Of a stretch of 64,000 nt of DNA, positions 1 through 7,486 are shown one piece after another. Both the position numbers and the translations under genes were made by a program. The notes under the pieces are model-generated. The model was not told where the DNA came from and did not search any database. It saw only the letters and a list, made by a program, of their open reading frames with translations. Numbering within the stretch: position 1 is the first letter of the stretch; each line of letters opens with the position of its first letter. This DNA comes from Alcaligenaceae bacterium (lineage in GTDB: Bacteria; Pseudomonadota; Gammaproteobacteria; Burkholderiales; Burkholderiaceae_B): the NCBI GenBank assembly GCA_013416435.1, contig JACCEN010000011.1:1-64000 (forward strand). Direction: 5' to 3'.

Positions 1-192
1 GGTCCAGCGGCGCATGCGCGTGTAGATGGTGTGCCAGTTGCCAAAGCGCTTGGGCAGGCCACGCCACTTGCAGCCGTGCTCGGCGACATACAGCATGGCG
101 TTGACTACTTGCAGATTGGACAGGCTGACATTGCCGCGCTGCAAGGGCAGGCAATGTTCGATGCGAGAGAACTGTTCAGGTGTGATTTCCAT
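1..192 (-). CDS. IS5-family transposase, N-terminal part (cut by window edge)
   Basis: The 64 visible residues begin MEITPEQFSRIEHCLP and contain the CKWRGLPKRFGNWHTIY block typical of the N-terminal domain (DUF4096 type) of IS5-family transposases. The rest, including the DDE catalytic core, lies left of the window. The start is the ATG at 190-192, about 50 bp inside the element's end. The gene is transcribed away from the neighbouring toxin gene. The family call rests on this block alone; the exact IS subgroup cannot be fixed here. Confidence 0.8.
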   Translation of the reverse strand, partial: MEITPEQFSRIEHCLPLQRGNVSLSNLQVVNAMLYVAEHGCKWRGLPKRFGNWHTIYTRMRRWT

Positions 193-244
193 GCCCGCAG
201 TTTCCCATCAAATTGCGGTATTGGGAATTAGTGTTAACACGCCC
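1..244 (-). mobile_element. Right end of an IS5-family insertion sequence
   Basis: The transposase start is followed by a short leader and then by a probable terminal inverted repeat ending GTGTTAACACGCCC (231-244). The sequence CTAG at 244-247 fits the YTAR-type target of IS5 elements. The element abuts the 3' end of a toxin reading frame whose stop codon (TAG on the minus strand, 244-246) lies at the junction. The other end of the IS and the second copy of the target are outside the window, so the boundary is approximate. Confidence 0.6.
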
Positions 245-492
245 TAGATCTCGAAAAGCGCCACATATCCGGCGGGGCCAAACGAGATCACCAGTTCGCG
301 CAGATAAGGGTCGTGGACCAATGCCTTGCGGCATGTAAACGGGAACTGCCTCAATAAAGCGATCGCCTGCACAATACGCGCCAAGGCCCGCTCGGCTAGC
401 TCCGTGCTGTGCGGGTCTTGCTCAAATAAGAATTCGTACAGCCTCACCAAATCCGCCTCGGCTTCCTCCGTGAAACAAACGGTATAGCTCAT
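244..492 (-). pseudogene. ParE/RelE-type toxin, 3' end removed by IS insertion
   Basis: The 82-residue product (MSYTVCFTEEAEADLVRLYEF...) is a ParE/RelE superfamily toxin: an N-terminal helical hairpin, then the RELVISFGPAGYVALFEI strand segment. Family members usually run to about 95-100 residues and continue after LFEI with another strand and a C-terminal tail containing an AVRHQR-like motif. Here the frame stops at the IS5 junction, so about 15 residues appear lost. The start codon overlaps the antitoxin stop as ATGA, the usual arrangement of a coupled toxin-antitoxin operon. Whether the shortened toxin is still active is not known; loss of activity is likely. Confidence 0.7.
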
Positions 493-764
493 GAGCGACG
501 GGTACGCGCCTTGGCCGCATCCAGCTTGACGTGCAATTTGCCCAACACCACATCGGCCTCGACATAGTGACCAGTCTGCCGGGCCCGGTCGCGCGAGGCC
601 AAGCCATGCGCCAGGAAGGCTTCATTGGCTTTGCGCAGCTCAACCTGACTGCGTACGGCCTGCTCGATGAACTGCGACAGACTTTCTCCTTCGCGCAACA
701 CGCTTTCAGTGTCTTGGCGCAACTGCGGGTCAACCCTGAGCGGTGGGAATGTGGCGGTTTTCAT
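489..764 (-). CDS. Antitoxin of ParD/ribbon-helix-helix type
   Basis: This is a 91-residue protein from the ATG giving MKTATFPPLRVDPQL. The N-terminal segment (PPLRVDPQLRQDTESVL, then EGESLSQFIEQAVRSQV) has the strand-helix-helix layout of RHH antitoxins that bind DNA as dimers. The C-terminal half would wrap the toxin. It precedes the ParE-like toxin gene with a 4-nt ATGA overlap. A more upstream start (785) would add seven residues before MKT; the internal start is preferred because it begins directly at the RHH strand. An 8-bp palindrome lies just upstream and may be its operator. Confidence 0.7.
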   Translation of the reverse strand: MKTATFPPLRVDPQLRQDTESVLREGESLSQFIEQAVRSQVELRKANEAFLAHGLASRDRARQTGHYVEADVVLGKLHVKLDAAKARTRRS

Positions 765-783
765 ACTACCCTCGGATGTTTGC

Positions 784-797
784 ATAGCAATTGCGAT
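784..797. promoter_or_regulatory. Candidate operator of the ParE-type module
   Basis: GCAATTGC (787-794) is a perfect 8-bp palindrome, extended by matching AT/AT pairs at 784-785 and 796-797. It lies about 20 bp upstream of the antitoxin start. RHH antitoxins repress their own operons through short palindromes at this place. The assignment is positional inference. Confidence 0.4.
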
Positions 798-866
798 ACG
801 TTATAGGTCGTTGCCGATCACATCGGCAAGACGAGGCCCATTGTCTGTCGCCAGAAATCCCCGAGC

Positions 867-1388
867 TCAAGACCCTTGCAATTGGCGTATCGTCGCCATC
901 GGCAGGAACAACCGCTGGGTATTGTTCGGAAAAGCAATAAACCCGTATTTGCGATAGAACTTGGCGGAAGAAGCGTCTTTTGCATCGACAACCATAGCGT
1001 GGACGGCCATCACTTGTGTTGCGAGCAACGTGCGGTACATCGCATCCATCAGCAGGAACTCGCCCAAACCCGACCCCTGAGCATCACGATCGACAGCCAA
1101 GCGACCAAGCAGAACAGCCGGAACAGGATAGCGCGGCAATTTCCTGGCCTGCTCCACGGGCATTTCATCCCGCTGAAAGCTGGTCGCGCTCAGGCTGTAA
1201 TAGCCGCGGATTGTTGTGGTTTCGGGCCGCACGGCTACAAAAATACGAGCGACATCACGCTTGATGTCTTGTGAGGCATGTTCTCGAAGATAGCGGTCAA
1301 GTTCAGCAGCACCACAGGAGAAAGCGGTGCGATCATACCTCTTGCTATCAAACGCCAAGATCTGCCATGGTGACGGCATGACCGTCAT
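867..1388 (-). CDS. GNAT-family toxin (TacT/AtaT type acetyltransferase)
   Basis: The 173-residue protein is a GCN5-related N-acetyltransferase. The acetyl-CoA pyrophosphate-binding motif is visible as RDAQGSGLGEFLL (Q/RxxGxG), preceded by LLGRLAVD on strand beta-4 and followed by the FYRKYGF motif near the C-terminus that is typical of this family. Length and sequence match the TacT/AtaT toxins, which acetylate the amino group of aminoacyl-tRNA and stop translation. Its ATG overlaps the stop of the upstream DUF1778 gene by 4 nt (ATGA), the normal type II toxin-antitoxin layout. The frame is full length and nothing suggests damage. Confidence 0.88.
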   Translation of the reverse strand: MTVMPSPWQILAFDSKRYDRTAFSCGAAELDRYLREHASQDIKRDVARIFVAVRPETTTIRGYYSLSATSFQRDEMPVEQARKLPRYPVPAVLLGRLAVDRDAQGSGLGEFLLMDAMYRTLLATQVMAVHAMVVDAKDASSAKFYRKYGFIAFPNNTQRLFLPMATIRQLQGS

Positions 1389-1666
1389 CCAGTCGTCTTT
1401 TGATACTTGGCAAACGCTTTACGCAACGCGGCATTGGGTGCGGGGGGACTGCTCAAAGCGTCATAAAACACCTTCCAATCTGCCGCTGACAGCGCAACGG
1501 CTTCGTTCTCGCGAATGACCTTTTCGGCTTCGGCCAAAGCCGTCGTCAGCACGAACTGACTCACCGTCTTATGACGGTAGTTCGCCGCGCGTTGAAGCAC
1601 GGCCTTGGCCTCAGCGTTCAGGCGCACCTGAAGCCGCTCATCTTTTGCTTCTACTATGCTGGACAT
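1385..1666 (-). CDS. DUF1778 antitoxin (TacA type)
   Basis: The 93-residue protein starts MSSIVEAKDERLQVRL and carries the RHH signature of DUF1778 antitoxins (KDERLQVRLNAEAKAVL, then the helix HKTVSQFVLTTAL). The C-terminal part (VALSAADWKVFYDAL and the following SPPAPNAAL) matches the toxin-binding segment of TacA-like proteins. The chosen ATG starts at the beginning of the RHH fold; an upstream in-frame start near 1705 would place coding sequence over the palindrome and is less likely. It forms an operon with the GNAT toxin and probably represses it. Confidence 0.87.
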   Translation of the reverse strand: MSSIVEAKDERLQVRLNAEAKAVLQRAANYRHKTVSQFVLTTALAEAEKVIRENEAVALSAADWKVFYDALSSPPAPNAALRKAFAKYQKTTG

Positions 1667-1692
1667 GACAAACCTCTCGGGACAGACAGAAT

Positions 1693-1717
1693 ATTGTACT
1701 TCCAAATGGAGTACAAT
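1693..1717. promoter_or_regulatory. Inverted repeat, probable TacA-type operator
   Basis: ATTGTACT (1693-1700) and AGTACAAT (1710-1717) form a perfect 8-bp inverted repeat with a 9-bp centre, about 27 bp upstream of the DUF1778 start. DUF1778/GNAT operons are autorepressed through such palindromes. The repeat is seen directly; the role is inferred from position. Confidence 0.6.
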
Positions 1718-1892
1718 TCAAGATATGCTCCAGTGGCTGACGCCTATGCACTACAGGCTCAATATTGCATCTATGGGGGCTATTACCTAAACTGTTCCCT
1801 CGAACTTCATCACTTTTGAAAAGGTTCAATGTTCATGCTGGCTTACGATCATTTTGTGATCGTGCCCCAGCATTCGTCTTTTCCAGAGCATC
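1718..1892. other. Non-coding stretch with one long hairpin
   Basis: No convincing gene is visible. The only structure is an interrupted inverted repeat at 1835-1873, listed separately. Confidence 0.5.
1835..1873. repeat. Two-segment inverted repeat (hairpin)
   Basis: ATGCTGG (1835-1841) and ACGATCA (1845-1851) pair with TGATCGT (1857-1863) and CCAGCAT (1867-1873) around a 5-nt loop, with a 3-nt unpaired step on each side. It sits just past the point where the VapC remnant loses similarity. There is no T-tract on the minus strand, so it is not a clear terminator. Confidence 0.5.
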
Positions 1893-2100
1893 TACGCGCA
1901 TGACCGGCAATATGCAGATCGTTCATCCTGATGGTCTGCCCAGCTTTGCCAGGGCGGCACGAATAGCGCCATAGTGCTGAGCCGCCTTGGCGTCATAGGG
2001 AAGCACTTCGAGACGACTGCGAAAATCGTCGACAGCGATTGGAAGTCGAACAGCTTGAGTACGGTTATTGATGAAGGCTGACACACACCCCAGCCCCCGC
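1893..2100 (-). pseudogene. VapC-type PIN-domain toxin remnant, frameshifted
   Basis: One frame reads DDFRSRLEVLPYDAKAA followed by QHYGAIRAALAKLGRPSG and then stops (1923-1925). The next frame continues MNDLHIAGHAR. Together these match the C-terminal half of VapC/PIN toxins (LEVLPYD..AA..YG.IRA.LE..G.PIG..D..IAAHAR), including the acidic residue of the ND motif. A one-base deletion at the GRPSG/MND junction explains the break. Similarity ends after HAR, and no N-terminal catalytic Asp region or VapB gene is seen. The limits are approximate. Confidence 0.6.
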
Positions 2101-2239
2101 CAAGCGGAGCTCAAACACGTTGTCAATAGGCGGCAACAGCCCAGTTGAGCCTGCGATCAGTCGAGAAAACCACGCTGTCGACTACGGAGCTTCAGAGCTG
2201 CAAGGCGTCAATACCCAGCTGCCGCCTGACGATCTCCGC

Positions 2240-4495
2240 TTATCTCACACCACGCAACAGGCGCAGTCCGTTGAAGACCACAAGCAGGCTGGCCCCCATG
2301 TCGGCGAACACCGCCATCCACATCGTCGCGCCGCCAAAGACCGCAAGAACGAAAAACACCAGCTTGATGCCCAGCGCCAGGGCGATGTTCTGCCACAGGA
2401 CCGCGTAGGTCTTTTTCGACAGCCGGATGGTTTCTGGAATGCGGCGCAGGTCGTCGTTCATGACAAGTATGTCAGCGGCCTCTTTGGCCGCGTCCGTGCC
2501 GGCCGCTCCCATCGAAAAGCCGATTCTCGCCGCAGCGAGCGAGGGACTGTCGTTCACGCCGTCGCCCACCATGCCGACCTGTTCGCCCGCATCCCTTAAT
2601 GCCTCCACAACCTTCAGCTTGCCATGCGGCAGCAGGCCGGCGCGCACGTCTTCGATGCCGACCAGTGCCGCGATGGCCCGGGCGGTCGTCGCATTGTCTC
2701 CCGTCAGCATGACGGGCCGCACGCCCAGCGCCTTGAGCTCAGCCACTGCCTGCCTGCTGGTTTCCCGGGTGGTGTCGGCCACCGCGAACAGCGCCAGCGC
2801 ACCGCTATCGTCGGCCAGCACGGACAACGTGCGCCCCTGGGCCTCGTGCTCCCGCATCAACGCCTCGATCTGCGGCGAACACTGGCCGCGGTCGTGCAGC
2901 CATCGATGGTTGCCCAGAACGTAACGGTGTCCGCCGATGGTGCCATGCACTCCTTTTCCGAGTTCGGCGCCGAAGTCCGTGACTTCTTCGATCGGAGCGT
3001 CCAGGCCTGCGGCAACCGCCTTCGACACCGGATGGTCGGACCTGTCCGCAAGGCTGCGGGCAACCGTCAATATCCATGCTTCGGGCTGTGCACCTTCGAA
3101 CAATTGACGCGCTACCAGTCGCGGCTTGCCCTCGGTAATCGTGCCGGTCTTGTCCAGGCCCAGGACTGTGAGCTTGCGCGCCTGTTCGATATATATGCCG
3201 CCCTTGATGAGAATGCCGCGCCGCGTTGCCGCCGCCAAGCCGCTGACGATCGTGACCGGAGTGGAGATGACGAGCGCGCAGGGGCAGGCAATGACCAGCA
3301 GCACCAGCGCCTTGTATATGGCTTCACGCCAGGGCCACCCCGCCAGCAATGGAAAGCCGACGGCCACAGCCAGCGCAAATACGAATACCGCAGGCGTGTA
3401 GACAGCCGCAAACCGGTCCACGAAGCGCTGCGTGGGTGCGCGTTGCCCTTGTGCGTCTTCAACGGCGTGGATGATGCGGGCCAGCAGTGTGTCACCGGCT
3501 GGCTTGGTGACCTCGAACTCCAGGGCGCCGCTTTGATTGATGGTGCCCGCAAATACATCATCGCCTGGCGCCTTGTCGACGGGAATGCTCTCGCCCGTGA
3601 CAGAAGATTGGTCGACCGCGCCTTGCCCGGCAGTGACCCGCCCATCCAGCGCGAAGCGTTCTCCCGGCTTGACGCGCGCCAGTGCGCCAACCGGCACTTC
3701 TTTGGCATCGGCCAGTGCCCAAGTGCCGTCCGGCTGCCGGATTTCGGCTTCGGGCGGCGACAGCGCCAGCAGCCCTGCGACAGCGTTGCGCGCACGCTCC
3801 ACCGAACGTGCCTCGATGAACTCGGCCAGCGAGAACAAGGCCATGACCATCGCGGCTTCCGGCCACTGACCGATGAGAAAGGCACCGATGACGGCTACGC
3901 CCATCAGGGCGTTGATATTCAGCTGGCCATGCCTCAAGGCAGACAGGCCTTTTTTGAATACGTCCAGTCCGGACAAGGCGATCGCTACAGCGGCAACCAT
4001 CATCCCCGTGATCTGCCAGGCGTATGCATCCGGCTCGACGAGGTGGCACAGCTCGGCCAGAAGCGCCACGACAAGCGCGGCGACCAAACGTAGCAGGCGG
4101 CCGCGCTGAGCACTGGCGGTGTCCGCCGCCGATGGCGGGACAGTGAGCTTCTCTGCCGTGAAGCCAAGTTTTCTGATCGCCGCGATCACCGAGTCCCAGG
4201 CGGCTTCGGGCGCATCGACGGTCAAAGTGCGGGCGGGCAGATCGAAACCCAGGCCGCGCACGTGCTTGAACGATTCGAGTGCGCGCCGAATCAGGCCTTC
4301 CTCGACGGCGCAGTCCATTTGGGGAATGCGCAACAACAGCGCCCCCGGCGTCGCCGGGATAGAGGCAGGCGCAGCCTTATCGGCGAACTGCAATGCCTCG
4401 CAAGCGGAGGAGCCGCAGCAGTCGCCGCTATCTTCTTTGCGCTTGTCACGCGCCAACTGGACGACGTTGGGAATCGACATATCGGTATTTTCCAT
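2240..4495 (-). CDS. cadA: Cd2+/Zn2+/Pb2+-exporting P1B-type ATPase
   Basis: This 751-residue heavy-metal P-type ATPase would export divalent soft metals across the inner membrane. A Cys-rich patch DCCGSSAC (about residues 25-32) and a divergent HMA domain with MDCAVEE (about 60) precede the membrane segments. The ion-binding CPC motif (ACPCALVISTP, about 403), the phosphorylated DKTGT (about 447) and the hinge GDGVND are present. MDC..EE and CPC with these flanks are typical of the ZntA/CadA group rather than CopA. A second in-frame ATG at 4480 is possible. The promoter has a MerR-type 19-bp spacer, but no MerR gene lies nearby. Confidence 0.92.
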   Translation of the reverse strand: MENTDMSIPNVVQLARDKRKEDSGDCCGSSACEALQFADKAAPASIPATPGALLLRIPQMDCAVEEGLIRRALESFKHVRGLGFDLPARTLTVDAPEAAWDSVIAAIRKLGFTAEKLTVPPSAADTASAQRGRLLRLVAALVVALLAELCHLVEPDAYAWQITGMMVAAVAIALSGLDVFKKGLSALRHGQLNINALMGVAVIGAFLIGQWPEAAMVMALFSLAEFIEARSVERARNAVAGLLALSPPEAEIRQPDGTWALADAKEVPVGALARVKPGERFALDGRVTAGQGAVDQSSVTGESIPVDKAPGDDVFAGTINQSGALEFEVTKPAGDTLLARIIHAVEDAQGQRAPTQRFVDRFAAVYTPAVFVFALAVAVGFPLLAGWPWREAIYKALVLLVIACPCALVISTPVTIVSGLAAATRRGILIKGGIYIEQARKLTVLGLDKTGTITEGKPRLVARQLFEGAQPEAWILTVARSLADRSDHPVSKAVAAGLDAPIEEVTDFGAELGKGVHGTIGGHRYVLGNHRWLHDRGQCSPQIEALMREHEAQGRTLSVLADDSGALALFAVADTTRETSRQAVAELKALGVRPVMLTGDNATTARAIAALVGIEDVRAGLLPHGKLKVVEALRDAGEQVGMVGDGVNDSPSLAAARIGFSMGAAGTDAAKEAADILVMNDDLRRIPETIRLSKKTYAVLWQNIALALGIKLVFFVLAVFGGATMWMAVFADMGASLLVVFNGLRLLRGVR

Positions 4496-4516
4496 GAAAG
4501 GCTGTAAAACGCTTCC

Positions 4517-4547
4517 ATTAAAAACCCTGTAGTTGCTACAAGGTCAA
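4517..4547 (-). promoter_or_regulatory. MerR-family-type promoter/operator of the Cd/Zn/Pb ATPase gene
   Basis: On the minus strand a -35 box TTGACC (4547-4542) and a -10 box TTTAAT (4522-4517) are separated by 19 bp. The spacer holds the dyad ACCTTGTAGCAACTACAGGGT. The over-long spacer with a central dyad is the mark of promoters twisted open by MerR, ZntR, CadR or PbrR. The core resembles known CadR and PbrR sites. Transcription would start close to 4510, giving a very short leader. Confidence 0.75.
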
Positions 4548-4614
4548 GCATCCTCATACGCCGCGACGTTCTGCGCTAAAATATTTAGCAACAAATAATA
4601 AAACGAGATACATA

Positions 4615-5700
4615 ATGGCTATCATTCAGCTCAGCGCCGGCCCTCAGCGCTCCGTCGCGCTCGACGGCAAAGGCGCAGCCTGGGGTTGGGGGGCCTTCAA
4701 GACCGCCTCTCCCAGTCTGCAAGACGTTCTTCCAGCGGAAATCTGCTTCACGGATAAAACCGAAATCGGCCACCGCCGCTATGCCCAGCCCTATGCGCAG
4801 TTGCTCAACCCAGGCGCGCCGTTTCGCCTGGTCGCCGATGGGAACACTCATATATTGGGGGCTTGCGACACCGGAGCCCTGCTGGCCTGCCGACCCGTGA
4901 TTGCACCGGACCATGGGGCTGCCCACCAGACGGTTCGGGCCATACCCGGCGGCATACGACAATTGGCCACCATGCAGACCGTCAGTTTGGCCGTGCTGGA
5001 AAACGGCAGTGTGTGGTCCTGGGGTTTCAATCACCAGGGGCAGCTTGGCCGGCCGGCGCAGCCGGCACAGAACACTGCTGCGGCGCTCGATGATCTGCCT
5101 GCCATCGCCAGCCTGGCATGCGGCTCGGCGCACGCCCTGGCCCTGGATCGGTCCGGCCGCGTCTGGAGTTGGGGCGCCAACCAGGCCGGCCAGTTGGGGC
5201 ACGGGACGCTCAAATCCTCCGGCCGGCCGGCCCAAGTGGCATTGCCCGAGCCCATCATCGACATCGCTGCGGGCGATACGCACAGCATGGCCCTGGATGC
5301 AGCCGGCCAGTTATGGGCCTGGGGCGCCAATAATCATGGCCAAACAGGCAGCGCCGAGGGCGCCTACTTCACTCGCCCGGTCAAGATCCAGACCGGCTTT
5401 CCCGTGCGCCAGGTCGACGGCGGACTGTTTTACACAGTGGCCTTGTCCGAGCAGGGCGAAGTCTTTGCCTGGGGCTGGAACGGATTGGGACAGATCGGTT
5501 TGCCGCAGCGACATTCCTCTCCGCAAGCCAGGCAGATTGCCGGCCTGCCGCCGGTCACGCATTTGGCCACCGGAACGGGCCATGTCCTGGCCAGCGATGG
5601 CCGGACCGTCTTTGCCTGGGGCGATAACCGTAGCGCTGCCTGCGGGCGGCCTGCCCAAGACCCGGTGATCCTTATTCCGAACCCCATCCTTCTGACCTGA
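4615..5700 (+). CDS. RCC1-repeat (beta-propeller) protein
   Basis: The 361-residue protein is built of RCC1-type repeats of about 50 residues: successive copies contain GSVWSWGFNHQGQLG, GRVWSWGANQAGQLG, GQLWAWGANNHGQTG and GEVFAWGWNGLGQIG, each followed by a G..H..AL-type segment (CGSAHALALD, AGDTHSMALD). The N-terminal repeat is divergent. This predicts a bladed propeller probably used for protein binding. No signal peptide is visible, so a cytoplasmic location is expected. It is divergent from the Cd/Zn/Pb ATPase gene and 10 bp upstream of the multicopper oxidase gene, so probably cotranscribed with it. The biological role is unknown. Confidence 0.85.
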   Translation: MAIIQLSAGPQRSVALDGKGAAWGWGAFKTASPSLQDVLPAEICFTDKTEIGHRRYAQPYAQLLNPGAPFRLVADGNTHILGACDTGALLACRPVIAPDHGAAHQTVRAIPGGIRQLATMQTVSLAVLENGSVWSWGFNHQGQLGRPAQPAQNTAAALDDLPAIASLACGSAHALALDRSGRVWSWGANQAGQLGHGTLKSSGRPAQVALPEPIIDIAAGDTHSMALDAAGQLWAWGANNHGQTGSAEGAYFTRPVKIQTGFPVRQVDGGLFYTVALSEQGEVFAWGWNGLGQIGLPQRHSSPQARQIAGLPPVTHLATGTGHVLASDGRTVFAWGDNRSAACGRPAQDPVILIPNPILLT

Positions 5701-5710
5701 GGGCACAAGC

Positions 5711-7459
5711 ATGAGCACAAGCAATCACCACGGTGCCCGTCAGCCGCTGACAACCGCTGCCGGCCCCGCGGACCCCAAGCGCCGCGATGTCCTGCGCTGG
5801 TCGCTGGGCCTGTCTGCCGGCCTGATATTGCCGCCCTTGGCGGGCTGCGGCAGCGGCAGCGACGCTCCGGAGGCAACGGCGGACACCTTGCCCGAAGCCT
5901 CCCGTATCTATGCCCGCAACGGCCTCATCGATATCGACCTGATGGCCGCTTACGGCAACAGAAACGTCCAGTTCGCAGCGCCCTCGCAAAATGCTTATCC
6001 AGGCACCTCGCAGTCTGTGAATGCCTACCTGCGCAGTTATAACGGCGGTCTTCCGGCCCCCACCCTGTGCCTGAATGCGGGCGATACCTTGCGTATCCGG
6101 CTGCAAAACAGGCTGCCTGAAAATGACACCAAGTACTCGTCGTTGAACTTCCTCAACTATCAGAACAGCACCAACCTGCATTTTCATGGCTTGCATGTTG
6201 ATCCGAAGGAGATCCGCCCCGGAGTCTATGGCGACTATATGGTGGACACCCCCGACGCGGGAGTTGCGCCCGGCGCCGACCGGCAGCATGAAATCGCCTT
6301 GCCGGCTGATCATCCCAGTGGAATCTACTGGTATCACCCGCACCTGCATGGATCCACCACCACACAGGTGCTCAACGGCATGTTCGGGGCCATTTTGATC
6401 TCCACCCCACGCAATGACTTCGATCTGGCCGAAGACATTCGCGAAAGAGTCATCTTCGTGCATCGCCTGAATCTTAGCGATAAAGGCCGCAGCGACACCT
6501 TGTACGACTATACGGGCAACAGCAATAGCGGCTTTGTGCTCAATGGGGCATATCAGCCCACCATAGTCATGCGTCCGGGGGAAATCCAGAACTGGCATTT
6601 TCTGAATGCGGACGTCTTCTATCCCTTCAGCCCGGTCCTGGACGAACACACCCTATGGCATTATGCCCGCGACGGAAATGCCTTCCCGCGCCAGTACCGC
6701 CCCATCAATGCCGAGTCCGTGACCCAGACGGACAGCGCCCATTGGCCGGGCGGCGCCATGTATCCCGGCAATCGCAATTCAGTGCTGGTTCAGGCCAGCA
6801 AAACCCCCGGCACTTATTATCTGCGCTGCGCCAAGGCGCCGTCGGGCATGGATCCGGAAATCGTCGCGCGCGTGGTCGTCGAAGGCACACCAGTCGACAT
6901 GGATCTGCCCAGCCCGCACAGGCTGCCTTTGTACAACAACTACCAGCCCATTACCGACGCCGAGCTCGCCCAGCATGGCGGCAAGACCCGGGCGGTCATC
7001 CTGGCCGTGCTCAACAAGAACAGCCCCCTGCTCACTCAGCCGGTTCCCGAGGATGAAGAATGGTTCATCCCGGCGACGGATAATTCCTCACTGGCCAATT
7101 TCGTGTTTGCCACCGGCAACTCCGGAGCCAAGCTCGCCCCTTTCCAATCCGCGCTCGCCACGACGCAGATCGTAGCCCTCAATGCGGTCGAAGAATGGAC
7201 CCTGTACAACTTGAATGGCTACCCCCATCCCTTCCATATCCATGTCAATGATTGCTATGTGATCAAGGTCAATGGCCAGGACATCGAGCCCTACTGGGCC
7301 GATACCATTCCGCTGGCACCCAATGGCAGCCTGGATCAGCCCACTTCCATTACATTCCGCAGTCGCTTCACCGACTTTACCGGCAGTTTCGTCTGGCATT
7401 GCCATGCCCTGGATCACGAGGACATGGGCATGATGGAGCTGGTCGAGGTGGTCGCCTGA
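5711..7459 (+). CDS. Multicopper oxidase, Tat-exported
   Basis: This is a 582-residue three-domain multicopper oxidase. The N-terminus has a twin-arginine stretch (KRRDVLRW), a hydrophobic segment and LAGC, a possible lipobox, suggesting folded export and perhaps lipid anchoring. All four copper-ligand motifs are present: HFHG (about residue 157), HPHLHG (about 209), HPFHIHV (about 505) and HCHALDHEDMGMM (about 562), the last providing the T1 Cys, His and axial Met. Such enzymes oxidise Cu(I), Mn(II) or phenolics with O2. Location between two metal-ATPase genes suggests metal detoxification, but the substrate is not determined. Confidence 0.93.
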   Translation: MSTSNHHGARQPLTTAAGPADPKRRDVLRWSLGLSAGLILPPLAGCGSGSDAPEATADTLPEASRIYARNGLIDIDLMAAYGNRNVQFAAPSQNAYPGTSQSVNAYLRSYNGGLPAPTLCLNAGDTLRIRLQNRLPENDTKYSSLNFLNYQNSTNLHFHGLHVDPKEIRPGVYGDYMVDTPDAGVAPGADRQHEIALPADHPSGIYWYHPHLHGSTTTQVLNGMFGAILISTPRNDFDLAEDIRERVIFVHRLNLSDKGRSDTLYDYTGNSNSGFVLNGAYQPTIVMRPGEIQNWHFLNADVFYPFSPVLDEHTLWHYARDGNAFPRQYRPINAESVTQTDSAHWPGGAMYPGNRNSVLVQASKTPGTYYLRCAKAPSGMDPEIVARVVVEGTPVDMDLPSPHRLPLYNNYQPITDAELAQHGGKTRAVILAVLNKNSPLLTQPVPEDEEWFIPATDNSSLANFVFATGNSGAKLAPFQSALATTQIVALNAVEEWTLYNLNGYPHPFHIHVNDCYVIKVNGQDIEPYWADTIPLAPNGSLDQPTSITFRSRFTDFTGSFVWHCHALDHEDMGMMELVEVVA

Positions 7460-7486
7460 GGCGAACAAAAAACAGCGTTCGACGCG

